Below, piece after piece: positions 1 to 5,764 of a DNA stretch of 5,764 bases. Position numbers and translations under genes: made by a program. The DNA comes from Rikenellaceae bacterium (lineage in GTDB: Bacteria > Bacteroidota > Bacteroidia > Bacteroidales > UBA932). A model generated the notes under the pieces. The model saw nothing but the letters and a program-made list of their open reading frames with translations. It ran no database searches and was not told where the DNA came from. The stretch spans positions 1-5,764 of the forward strand of contig DOVA01000172.1 of assembly GCA_003520315.1 (NCBI GenBank). Reading direction: 5' to 3'. The stretch's first letter is position 1. The number at the start of each line of letters is the position of its first letter.

Positions 1-144
1 TCACTTGCATTGCTCAAGTCTGCAGTGAATGCCGAGTACTTCTTTGTAGGATTGGCTATTATTGCAATAGTTGTTTCTATTATTCTTGGAAGATCTGTAG
101 ATAAAAATCCGCACCTCAGGATAGATATGCCTAACAAACAGTAA
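1..144 (+). CDS. C-terminal fragment of a probable membrane protein (5' end outside window)
   Basis: This frame is open from the first base of the window to a TAA at 142-144 and encodes the last 47 residues of a protein. It contains one strongly hydrophobic stretch, about residues 13-32 (YFFVGLAIIAIVVSIILG), followed by a short polar, positively charged tail (GRSVDKNPHLR). That is the pattern of a last transmembrane helix with a cytoplasmic tail, as in many multi-pass transporters. I do not recognise the family from this tail. It is convergent with purA, whose stop lies 27 bp away, and a hairpin between the two genes may terminate both. That it is a real gene end is likely, since the frame stays open to the window edge and the composition is typical of membrane proteins. 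Any transporter assignment would be a guess. Confidence 0.6.
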   Translation, partial: SLALLKSAVNAEYFFVGLAIIAIVVSIILGRSVDKNPHLRIDMPNKQ

Positions 145-154
145 CAGTTTAACA

Positions 155-191
155 CTGCCGGGTTTTGGATTTTAATCGAAAAACTCGGCAG
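155..191. terminator. Candidate bidirectional terminator hairpin between the convergent gene ends
   Basis: The arms 155-166 (CTGCCGGGTTTT) and 180-191 (AAAACTCGGCAG) pair over 12 bp with a single G.U wobble (161/185), leaving a 13-nt loop. In the loop, 168-170 and 175-177 could pair further. The GC-rich base with an A/T-rich upper stem is usual for terminators shared by convergent genes. The purA stop codon (172-174) lies inside the loop, so the right arm is coding sequence. There is no long U-tract immediately after either arm, which lowers certainty. Confidence 0.55.
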
Positions 192-1464
192 AATTACTGC
201 TTTCTCTTATAATAGTCTGTTCTCTGTCTGGACCAAGAGAAATAATTTTGACAGGGATTTTCACCTCTTTCTCGATAAATCTGACATAGTTCATAAATTC
301 AAAAGGTAAATCCTCTTCTGCAGTTATCTTGGTAAGATCCTTTTTCCATCCCGGGAATTCTTTGTAGACAGGGGTCACTGTGGCATATGTGTCAAAAGGC
401 ACTCTGTCTGTAATCTGCCCGTCGACTTCGTAAGCTACTGCAACTTTAATATGTTCGATAGTATCAAGTACATCAGCCTTCATCATCACCAAACTCTTGA
501 CACCGTTGATCATCACAGCATATTTCAGGGCAACCAGATCCAACCAGCCTGTCCTGCGGGGTCTACCTGTAGTAGCCCCAAATTCGGAGCCAAGAGTCCT
601 TAGCAACTCACCAGTGGCATTATTCAGCTCAGTAGGAAACGGGCCGCTGCCCACTCTTGTGCAATAAGCCTTAAAAATACCATATACTGTACCGATCCTG
701 CAAGGTGCGACTCCAAGACCTGTACATGCGCCTGCGCAAGTAGTACTTGAAGAGGTCACAAAAGGGTAGGAGCCGAAATCTATATCGAGCAAAGAACCTT
801 GAGCTCCTTCAGCAAGCACTCTTTTACTGTTGTCCAACAGATTGTTAATCTCATATTCCCCATCAACAATAGAAAAGTTTTTCAGATATTCTGCAGCCTC
901 AAGCCACTCTGATTCATGTTCATTAGCGTCATAGGCATAGTCAAACTGTTTCAGGAGATTGATATGTTTCTCTTTAAGAGCATAAAATCTCTCCTTGAAG
1001 TTGTCAGAAAGAATATCCCCAACCCTAAGGCCGTTTCTCCCAGTTTTATCAACATAAGCCGGACCTATACCTTTAAGAGTTGAACCAATTTTTGAAGCCC
1101 CCTTTGAATTTTCTGATGCAGCATCAATTATTTTGTGAGTTGGAAGGATGAGATGTGCTCTCTTGGATATAACGACTCTTTCATTTACAGGAACACCCAT
1201 TGAGATGAGATTGCTACATTCTTCTCTGAAGATTAGAGGATCAAGTACCACACCATTACCTATTATGTTGGTTGTACCTGAATGAAAAACTCCTGAAGGA
1301 ATCGAATGAAGAACAACTTTTTTATTATCAAACTGTAAGGAGTGTCCCGCATTGGGCCCACCCTGAAACCTTGCAACCACAGGATAATCTTTTGCTAAAA
1401 CATCCACAATCTTCCCCTTACCTTCATCTCCCCATTGGAGCCCGAGAATTACATCAACTTTCAT
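172..1464 (-). CDS. purA: Adenylosuccinate synthetase
   Basis: The enzyme joins IMP and aspartate using GTP to give adenylosuccinate, the first committed step from IMP to AMP in the cytoplasm. The 430-residue product matches the family's usual ~425-430. Visible signatures are the N-terminal GDEGKGK loop with catalytic Asp13, the GGPNAGHS motif with catalytic His41, the IMP-binding region GAQGSLLDIDFGSYPFVTSS around residues 220-239, the GRPRRTGW segment near 300, and the GPDREQTI guanine-binding end near 413-420. All expected active-site residues are present, so it should be functional. The ATG at 1464 puts the conserved GDEGKGK motif at residues 12-18, as in known members. It lies 27 bp downstream of ssb on the same strand, is probably cotranscribed with it, and is the last gene of the cluster. 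No clear Shine-Dalgarno sequence precedes it, which is common in Bacteroidota. Confidence 0.97.
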   Translation of the reverse strand: MKVDVILGLQWGDEGKGKIVDVLAKDYPVVARFQGGPNAGHSLQFDNKKVVLHSIPSGVFHSGTTNIIGNGVVLDPLIFREECSNLISMGVPVNERVVISKRAHLILPTHKIIDAASENSKGASKIGSTLKGIGPAYVDKTGRNGLRVGDILSDNFKERFYALKEKHINLLKQFDYAYDANEHESEWLEAAEYLKNFSIVDGEYEINNLLDNSKRVLAEGAQGSLLDIDFGSYPFVTSSSTTCAGACTGLGVAPCRIGTVYGIFKAYCTRVGSGPFPTELNNATGELLRTLGSEFGATTGRPRRTGWLDLVALKYAVMINGVKSLVMMKADVLDTIEHIKVAVAYEVDGQITDRVPFDTYATVTPVYKEFPGWKKDLTKITAEEDLPFEFMNYVRFIEKEVKIPVKIISLGPDREQTIIRESSNSAEFFD

Positions 1465-1491
1465 ATGTTACCGGTTTTTACTTAATACAAA

Positions 1492-1914
1492 TTAAAATGG
1501 CAGACTGTCATCAGGGAGATCATCTTCAGGAATTGAAAAAGAAGCAGGAGCATGTGAATTTTGAGGTTGTTGCGGAGCCTCACTTCTTCGGCCAAGAACT
1601 TGAAAATTATCAGCCACAATATCTATCGAGATTTTCTTTTGATCGGTATTACGGTCGAGCCATTCTCTAGTTCTTATTTTTCCTTCGACAAACAGTTGTG
1701 TGCCGCGTTTCACATATTTCTCAGCGCGTTCTGCAAGAGACCGCCAGCACACAATATTGTGCCACTCAGTCTGTTCCTGCCATTTTCCGTCTCTGTCACG
1801 ATACTTTTCTGTAGTGGCCAGAGTAAATTTGGCAACTATATTGTCGTTGTCTAGATGCCTTATTTCAGGATCTTTCCCAACATTGCCGATGAGCATAACC
1901 TTGTTTAATGACAT
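1492..1914 (-). CDS. ssb: Single-stranded DNA-binding protein
   Basis: This is a bacterial SSB of 140 residues, which coats single-stranded DNA during replication, repair and recombination and recruits partner proteins. Residues 1-107 form the OB-fold, starting with the typical SLNKVMLIGNVGKDPEIR and including TEWHNIVCWRSLAERAEKYVKRG and the VEGKIRTREW strand. A Q/P/S-rich linker follows at about 110-128, then an acidic tail ending DDLPDDSLPF, the protein-interaction tip found on SSBs (LPF here in place of the E. coli IPF). The ATG at 1914 is supported by a strong GGGGGAGG ribosome-binding site seven bases upstream and by the position of the OB-fold. It lies between aroE (44 bp upstream) and purA (27 bp downstream). 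Its own promoter candidate in the 44-bp gap suggests separate expression. Confidence 0.96.
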   Translation of the reverse strand: MSLNKVMLIGNVGKDPEIRHLDNDNIVAKFTLATTEKYRDRDGKWQEQTEWHNIVCWRSLAERAEKYVKRGTQLFVEGKIRTREWLDRNTDQKKISIDIVADNFQVLGRRSEAPQQPQNSHAPASFSIPEDDLPDDSLPF

Positions 1915-1921
1915 AATGAAT

Positions 1922-1929
1922 CCTCCCCC
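1922..1929 (-). promoter_or_regulatory. Strong Shine-Dalgarno sequence of ssb
   Basis: On the minus strand GGGGGAGG is followed by seven bases and the ssb ATG. This is close to perfect anti-SD complementarity. It stands out because the other starts in the window show no comparable motif and Bacteroidota genes usually rely little on SD sequences. It fixes the ssb start and suggests strong translation. Confidence 0.7.
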
Positions 1930-1943
1930 TTAATAGTAGTGAA

Positions 1944-1973
1944 CAAAGATATAAAAATTCAGACATTTTCAAT
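1944..1973 (-). promoter_or_regulatory. Candidate Bacteroidota-type promoter for ssb-purA
   Basis: On the minus strand TATCTTTG at 1951-1944 matches the Bacteroidota -7 consensus TAnnTTTG exactly. ATTG at 1973-1970 lies 18 bases upstream, near the place of the -33 TTTG element, with three of four bases matching. The -7 box is in the aroE-ssb gap and the -33 candidate is in the aroE 3' end. The implied transcript start, around 1937, would leave a leader of about 20 nt that contains the Shine-Dalgarno sequence. This is motif evidence only. Confidence 0.5.
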
Positions 1974-2717
1974 GAACAAAAGCATCGAGTTAAAATCGGG
2001 TTCTGTCCTCTTAAAAAGTCTAAATGAATCAACTGCCTGGTGGAGCAACCAATATTTGCCGGAAATGTAATTTGTTGATTTGGTAATGAATGACAATCTT
2101 CCTATTTGAGGAGATTTATAGTTGGCCTCAAGGACAGTTTTGCCAGTAAAATTTGCTCGGTCAATCAATTCGAGATTTGAAGGCAGAGTATTTATAATTA
2201 TATCCGATCTATCTATCAAAGTTATCAAGTCATTCAGGCGGCCGGCGGCAAGCGAATGAATTTCGGCAAATTGTTGAGCCTTTTCTAAAGAACGGTTAAC
2301 AACGGTAACCTGACACTTAAGGCCGGCCGCCGCCAGGGCAGCAGCTTTACCAGCACCTCCGCATCCTATCACAAGCACCTTCTTACCATTACCAGCAAAA
2401 GGTTTGATACACTCCTGAACTCCATTATAGTCAGTATTAAAAGAATAAATCGATCCATTTCTCATCAAAAGAGTATTTGCAGCACCAATAGCAATGTCAA
2501 GTTCACTTCGGACGTCCACAAACCCAAGAACACCCTCTTTAAAAGGAGCTGTAACATTAATTCCGTCATAGCCCTCACCTCTGAACCGTTCAATAACTTC
2601 TTCTGCGGATTTTGCTTCAATTAGCCCATAACTATCTTCCGAATTGCCATAGGCAGCTCTGAACAGGGCAGGACTGAGAGAGTGATTGACAGGATTACCG
2701 GCGACAGCAAAACGCAT
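1959..2717 (-). CDS. aroE: Shikimate dehydrogenase (NADP+)
   Basis: The enzyme reduces 3-dehydroshikimate to shikimate with NADPH, the fourth step of the shikimate pathway to aromatic amino acids. The 252-residue protein is slightly shorter than the ~270-residue E. coli enzyme. Substrate-domain signatures are NHSLSP (residues 11-16, the shikimate-binding serines), NVTAPFK with catalytic Lys60, AANTL at 79-83, and NTDYNG with catalytic Asp96. The Rossmann half shows GCGGAGKAA at 118-126 and VNRSLEKA near 139-146, expected for NADP binding. A C-terminal LLHQAVDSF helix carries the substrate-contacting Gln. All key residues are present. The ATG at 2717 puts the first beta strand directly at the N-terminus. 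It lies 18 bp downstream of the RNA methyltransferase and 44 bp upstream of ssb. Its pathway is unrelated to its neighbours, so the cluster looks like a housekeeping run rather than a single-pathway operon. Confidence 0.96.
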   Translation of the reverse strand: MRFAVAGNPVNHSLSPALFRAAYGNSEDSYGLIEAKSAEEVIERFRGEGYDGINVTAPFKEGVLGFVDVRSELDIAIGAANTLLMRNGSIYSFNTDYNGVQECIKPFAGNGKKVLVIGCGGAGKAAALAAAGLKCQVTVVNRSLEKAQQFAEIHSLAAGRLNDLITLIDRSDIIINTLPSNLELIDRANFTGKTVLEANYKSPQIGRLSFITKSTNYISGKYWLLHQAVDSFRLFKRTEPDFNSMLLFIENV

Positions 2718-2735
2718 TATAATAAAATTTAAAAT

Positions 2736-3539
2736 TTATGTAAAATCCTCTTTGGAATCCCTCTGGCGGACAGCTTCGAAACAGAGAATTGCAGCAGAGA
2801 CCGACACATTTAGAGAATCAACAAACCCTTTCATGGGAATTTTTATTCTTCGGTCTGCATTATCCCGCCAATATTGAGAAAGACCATTCGCCTCACTTCC
2901 CATAACCAAAGCCGAAGGCATGGTAAAATCGGAATTGTAGTACCACTCAGAAGCCTGCACCTCAGAGGTAAAAATTAAAATTTTTTCTCTTTTAAGCCAA
3001 AGACAGCACTCTTCGGAAGAGCAAGCAACAACCTGCATTGTAAAAATAGCACCCAAGCTCGAACGGATGAGATTGGGATTAAAAAGATCTGTAAGCGGGT
3101 CACATACTATTACTGCATCTATACCCGCCGCATCAGCAGTTCTTAAAACAGCACCCAAGTTGCCGGGTTTTTCAACCGATTCCAATACAATCACTAACGG
3201 ATTTCCAGAAAGTTTCACATTGTCAATAACCATCCTCTTTTCCCTGACAATAGCAATTACTCCCTCCGTACTTCCTCTATATGCAACTGTAGAATAGACA
3301 TCTTCTGAAATTATGTTAAGATGAGGGCATCCTGTTGCAAGTGCCTTTTGTTCAGAGAACAATCCGGGTACAAAAAAAAGAGATTCAATAATATAGCCAC
3401 CATTAATACAAGCGTCAACCTCTCTGACACCCTCTACCACAAACAATCCACATTCCCGACGTTTTGAGGAGTTCTTCTGTAGAGAAGCCAACTCTTTAAT
3501 ACGTGGGTTCTTAGCCGATGAAAGAGTGTCAATAATCAT
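2736..3539 (-). CDS. TrmH/SpoU-family RNA 2'-O-methyltransferase
   Basis: This is a SAM-dependent ribose 2'-O-methyltransferase of the SPOUT class, acting on rRNA or tRNA. The N-terminal substrate-binding domain (about residues 1-100 of 267) starts with SSAKNPRIKELASLQ and contains FVVEGVREV. The knotted catalytic domain has motif 1 at about 119-137 (ESVEKPGNLGAVLRTADA, with Asn127 and Arg133), motif 2 at 211-220 (LVMGSEANGL) and motif 3 at about 234-250 (IPMKGFVDSLNVSVSAA, with Asn244). I chose the ATG at 3539 rather than the in-frame ATG at 3584. The later start leaves a 4-bp gap after the lysS stop and begins at the conserved domain; the earlier one would add 15 residues overlapping the lysS end. 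RlmB-like activity on 23S rRNA is possible, but the substrate cannot be told from the sequence, so no symbol is given. Confidence 0.92.
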   Translation of the reverse strand: MIIDTLSSAKNPRIKELASLQKNSSKRRECGLFVVEGVREVDACINGGYIIESLFFVPGLFSEQKALATGCPHLNIISEDVYSTVAYRGSTEGVIAIVREKRMVIDNVKLSGNPLVIVLESVEKPGNLGAVLRTADAAGIDAVIVCDPLTDLFNPNLIRSSLGAIFTMQVVACSSEECCLWLKREKILIFTSEVQASEWYYNSDFTMPSALVMGSEANGLSQYWRDNADRRIKIPMKGFVDSLNVSVSAAILCFEAVRQRDSKEDFT

Positions 3540-3543
3540 TTTA

Positions 3544-3963
3544 TTATATCTTCTCGGGACGCATTTGAGGGAAGAATATGACATCCTGTATGGAAGGAGA
3601 ATTGGTCATAAGCATTGCGAGGCGGTCTATTCCTATTCCCATGCCAGATGTTGGCGGCATACCGTATTCAAGAGCTCTCACAAAATCCATGTCAATATAC
3701 ATAGCCTCATCATCACCTTTATCTTTTAATTTGAGTTGCTCCTTAAAGCGTTCAAGCTGGTCGACAGGGTCATTCAACTCACTATAGGCATTTGCAAGCT
3801 CCTTGCCATTGACAAAAAGTTCAAATCTTTCAGTAAGATTAGGGTTGTTTCTGTGTCTCTTAGTAAGAGGAGATGTCTCCACGGGATAATCTACAATAAA
3901 TGTAGGCTGTACAAGATGTTCTTCGCAATATTCTCCAAAAATCGCATCTATGAGCTTTCCTGT
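3544..3963 (-). CDS. lysS: Lysyl-tRNA synthetase, C-terminal fragment cut at a junction
   Basis: The frame encodes the last ~138 residues of a class II lysyl-tRNA synthetase, the essential enzyme that charges tRNA-Lys. It begins within the catalytic domain at [11 protein letters not shown] and includes [35 protein letters not shown] (ATP/lysine-site region), class II motif 3 [12 protein letters not shown], and the C-terminal [10 protein letters not shown]. The anticodon-binding OB domain and motifs 1 and 2, roughly three quarters of a ~500-580-residue protein, are absent. An in-frame ATG at 3967-3969 comes from the ATPase DNA on the other side of the junction and is directly preceded by an in-frame TAG, so it is not a natural start. 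Alone this fragment cannot be active. Either the contig is chimeric here and the gene is whole in the genome, or this is a disrupted copy and another lysS exists. The RNA methyltransferase follows after 4 bp. Confidence 0.9.
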   Translation of the reverse strand, partial: TGKLIDAIFGEYCEEHLVQPTFIVDYPVETSPLTKRHRNNPNLTERFELFVNGKELANAYSELNDPVDQLERFKEQLKLKDKGDDEAMYIDMDFVRALEYGMPPTSGMGIGIDRLAMLMTNSPSIQDVIFFPQMRPEKI

Positions 3964-4549
3964 TAGCATCTACTATTATTCTGTCGGTATCGATATCATC
4001 ATGGTTTTTTTTCAATAAAGCATATAATGGTGAACCCTTACCCCAGGAGAAATGTCTATCTATATAATCTGAAACAAGGAACACGTTGAATTTTGCTCTG
4101 TCTCCAGCACTTATTTCAATATTATCCTGATCTTTCCTATCATTGACAACATACCAAGTGGGTTCCAAATCTTCGTGGACAACCAGTCTGATAGTTAAAA
4201 TATCACTGCAACCAGATTCCTCTTCCGAAAAATAATCTTCAATCTCATTATCGGGGTTTAAAATTCTCTTATATAACCCAAATTTAGACTCACTTAGCAG
4301 CTCAGGCGGTAAATCTTGTAAACTAGCCTCAATAACAATGGATTTAGTTGTATCACCATTATGAAAGTCGGTATCATAAAATCGGTAATCCCATCTTGGT
4401 GACAATACCGCATCTATAGCATCTAATATCGTTGTTTTGCCGGAGTCTCCTCTGCCAATCAGACATACAAGGGGTCGGTTGTCGAATACATGCTCAAAAT
4501 GCTCAATACCCCTATAATTGTATATTTTTAATGTGTGAATTCTTGACAT
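3956..4549 (-). CDS. OLD/RecF-like AAA ATPase, N-terminal part, cut at a junction
   Basis: The first ~198 residues are those of a P-loop ATPase of the ABC/SMC-related OLD or RecF type. They open with the typical [16 protein letters not shown] strand, followed by Walker [10 protein letters not shown] (residues 32-40) and [10 protein letters not shown]. The segment [25 protein letters not shown] (about 57-82) is of the kind seen in ATPases annotated as OLD-family ATP-dependent nucleases. The Walker B, signature motif and any TOPRIM nuclease domain would lie further on and are missing. At about 3956 the sequence becomes lysS DNA read in another frame; the frame stays open to a stop at 3860, but the last 31 residues are not ATPase sequence. 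The ATG at 4549 overlaps the preceding small frame by 22 nt, suggesting translational coupling. Members take part in phage defence and DNA repair; a defence role here is inferred from the neighbouring protease. Confidence 0.8.
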
Positions 4550-4758
4550 CTCTTACCAAATTTATAGTCATCATCAGAATCAATAAATAAATTCGGGTTA
4601 ATCTCTTTCAAAGATCTAAGATTTAACTTCTCCCCTTCCAACCATTTATATGCCACTAAATTTGAGATTTCATTAAATTGAGGAGTAAATGTATTCTTTT
4701 CGTAAGCAATATCAACTATTTGCCTGATGGCAACTTCAAGATCATTTTGATATGTTTC
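4528..4758 (-). pseudogene. Small protein between protease and ATPase; probable coding frame lacking a start codon
   Basis: Between the protease and the ATPase one minus-strand frame stays open for 76 codons, right after an in-frame TGA-TAA pair, and ends at TAA 4528-4530 inside the ATPase start region. The translation looks like real protein: an amphipathic helix (DLEVAIRQIVDIAYEK), then FTPQFNEISNLVAYKWLEGEK, then an acidic tail region. There is no ATG, and GTG or TTG appear only from mid-frame. An ATG at 4743-4745 is in the neighbouring frame and hits a stop after nine codons. One extra base just after it would give MNLEVAIRQ and a 72-residue protein. I recognise no family. Position and size fit a small middle component linking an effector to an ATPase, as in ABC-three-component-type conflict systems, but this is inference. 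A sequencing indel or true decay would each explain the missing start. Confidence 0.55.
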
Positions 4759-4787
4759 TTATCAATCTGATTTATTTGGTGTATATA

Positions 4788-5612
4788 CTAATGGTTTAAT
4801 TCCTTACGAAACATTTCTTCAAAATAAAGCAGATTTTCAGATTTGATTACTATTCCCAAGTTATTGGGGATATAAGATAAAGAAACCGGCTTTAATGCTT
4901 GATCTTCAATACAAATATCGCCTTTAATAGAATGTAAATGTCCTGCACGTAACATACCCATGAAAAGCAATCTTTTTTGTCCAAGATTAAAAGTATTTCC
5001 GGTTAAATAGCCTATTTCGTTATAAATAAAGACAGGAGATCCACTTGAACCATTGAAGCAGGCCGCATCAATCAAAAATTCTTTTTTTCCATTATAATCT
5101 CTATTGGGGTGTGTTGCTGTTATGCCTTTCCTGAAAATCGGTTTATTGTTTATTGTGTCCCAAATCCCATCAGGATATCCTACCATGATAATATCTTCTA
5201 TTGATTGCAATTCTGCTTTTTGTTTCTCTGAGGGGATTAAAGATATATCCAGGCCAATATAAAAAGGTCTAAACCCTGTTGTTCTCAGATGATTAATAAT
5301 ATTTGCAATAGGCATTACGCATAAATCAATATCTGGGTCAGGATGTAATTTCCATGCTGATTGTAATCCAATAACATTTACTATCCAATGTTTCCCATCT
5401 ATCGGGTTTCCTGAAGAATCTGCCAATGTAAAAATCAAATTACATTCTGTTGCATCTTTAATTACATGTTTGTTGGTTACGATAGCAGGACAACACGTAT
5501 TGTTTTCATGACAAAAATTAAAGAAAAATCCTGTACCTGTTGAAAAATAACCGGCAGTTGTTTTGCACTCTATTCTTATGGTTGAGTACGATAATTGATC
5601 TGAGATGTTCAT
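4788..5612 (-). CDS. Trypsin-like serine protease (Trypsin_2 type), probably cytoplasmic
   Basis: The 274-residue protein has the chymotrypsin-fold layout. An N-terminal strand with GTGFFF (residues 26-31) is followed by TNKHV with His49, the DIDLCVMPI strand with Asp96, and FNGSSGSPVF with Ser190 in the GxSGSP form typical of bacterial Trypsin_2 domains. All three catalytic residues are therefore present. There is no signal peptide or membrane helix, so it should act inside the cell. The cysteine-containing insertion CHENNTCC (34-41) just before the His strand is unusual. The C-terminal ~60 residues extend beyond the protease core and may mediate contacts with partners. It starts 24 bp after the glycosyltransferase stop and precedes the small frame and the ATPase. 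Cytoplasmic trypsin-like proteases next to ATPases occur as effectors in bacterial conflict systems. The extreme 3' end may carry an indel: the neighbouring frame continues as GIKPLVYTPNKSD to TGA at 4762. Confidence 0.85.
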   Translation of the reverse strand: MNISDQLSYSTIRIECKTTAGYFSTGTGFFFNFCHENNTCCPAIVTNKHVIKDATECNLIFTLADSSGNPIDGKHWIVNVIGLQSAWKLHPDPDIDLCVMPIANIINHLRTTGFRPFYIGLDISLIPSEKQKAELQSIEDIIMVGYPDGIWDTINNKPIFRKGITATHPNRDYNGKKEFLIDAACFNGSSGSPVFIYNEIGYLTGNTFNLGQKRLLFMGMLRAGHLHSIKGDICIEDQALKPVSLSYIPNNLGIVIKSENLLYFEEMFRKELNH

Positions 5613-5636
5613 GATATTTCTAATCTACGGGATAAC

Positions 5637-5764
5637 TTAAGTGGTTTTATTAAGTTTTTTATGAAATACTCCTGGATTTTCAAAATGATTCATAATGATT
5701 TGATATGATTTTTCTACGGTGTAATTGGCTTTCAAAAATGCATACCCTTTTTCACCCATTTCTG
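5637..5764 (-). CDS. C-terminal fragment of a probable glycosyltransferase (5' end outside window)
   Basis: On the minus strand a frame enters from the window edge (first full codon 5762-5760) and encodes 41 residues ending at TAA 5637-5639. It begins EMGEKGYAFLKANYTVEKSYQ and continues IIMNHFENPG. The pattern of a conserved Met-Gly, a Gly-Tyr, a Phe-Leu-Lys, an aromatic residue followed by Val-Glu and a final helix is characteristic of the C-terminal helix of group 1 (GT-B) glycosyltransferases, where it closes the nucleotide-sugar domain. This suggests a polysaccharide or glycan biosynthesis locus upstream. The assignment rests on a short tail and is moderately sure. The protease gene starts 24 bp further on the same strand, so the two could share a transcript. 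Confidence 0.6.
   Translation of the reverse strand, partial: EMGEKGYAFLKANYTVEKSYQIIMNHFENPGVFHKKLNKTT

Noticed and set aside
1272..1670. Plus-strand open frame of 132 codons across the purA 5' end and the ssb 3' end
   Set aside because: It lies antisense to two certain genes, has no recognisable domain and spans their intergenic gap; it is a shadow of their codon usage.
1561..1933. Two plus-strand open frames antisense to ssb
   Set aside because: Both are wholly or almost wholly covered by ssb on the other strand, with no protein-family character.
3540..3584. Earlier ATG at 3584 as start of the RNA methyltransferase
   Set aside because: It would overlap the conserved end of lysS ([10 protein letters not shown]) and add 15 residues outside the family's N-terminal domain; the ATG at 3539 fits better.
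3860..3955. Last 31 codons of the open ATPase frame as a genuine ATPase C-terminus
   Set aside because: The DNA here is clearly lysS read out of frame; the residues have no ATPase character and the frame simply runs to a chance stop.
4550..4787. Possible non-coding RNA or attachment site between protease and ATPase
   Set aside because: The stretch is better explained by the small coding frame; I saw no tRNA-like structure, CRISPR repeats or direct repeats typical of attachment sites.
5634..5656. AT-rich inverted repeat AACTTAA / TTAAGTT near the glycosyltransferase stop, followed by Ts on the plus strand
   Set aside because: The stem is only 7 bp and AT-rich, and the T-run lies on the plus strand, where no gene ends; it would not terminate the minus-strand genes.

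Overview
The window looks like Bacteroidota DNA, most likely Bacteroidales. The reasons are the overall AT-rich composition, a Bacteroidota-type SSB with an acidic LPF tail, the sequence type of the LysS and PurA proteins, and a match to the Bacteroidota -7 promoter box (TAnnTTTG) upstream of ssb. This assignment is by eye, with no database search.

Left part (1 to about 3960). A partial plus-strand gene, the C-terminus of a probable membrane protein, ends at 144 and faces a tightly packed minus-strand housekeeping cluster. In transcription order the cluster is lysS (3' end only), a TrmH/SpoU-family RNA methyltransferase, aroE (shikimate dehydrogenase), ssb and purA (adenylosuccinate synthetase). 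Gaps are 4 to 44 bp. A hairpin between the convergent ends (155-191) spans the purA stop codon and is a candidate shared terminator. A promoter-like sequence and a strong Shine-Dalgarno sequence before ssb suggest that ssb-purA can be expressed separately from the genes upstream.

Right part (about 3957 to 5764), visibly more AT-rich. Also on the minus strand, it holds the C-terminal end of a probable glycosyltransferase, a cytoplasmic-looking trypsin-like serine protease with a complete His/Asp/Ser triad, a small frame (76 codons) with no usable start, and the N-terminal ~198 residues of an OLD/RecF-like AAA ATPase whose start overlaps the small frame by 22 nt. The order protease, small linker protein, SMC/OLD-type ATPase resembles the layout of multi-gene conflict (defence) cassettes. 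It is the part most likely to hold something undescribed.

The two parts meet at about 3953-3963. There LysS loses its N-terminal ~three quarters and the ATPase loses its C-terminal part at the same place. One junction breaks two unrelated genes, one of them essential. This points to a chimeric assembly or a recent rearrangement. The proximity of the defence-like cassette to the housekeeping cluster should not be taken as real synteny until the junction is checked. The small frame and the protease 3' end also show signs of one or two single-base indels.
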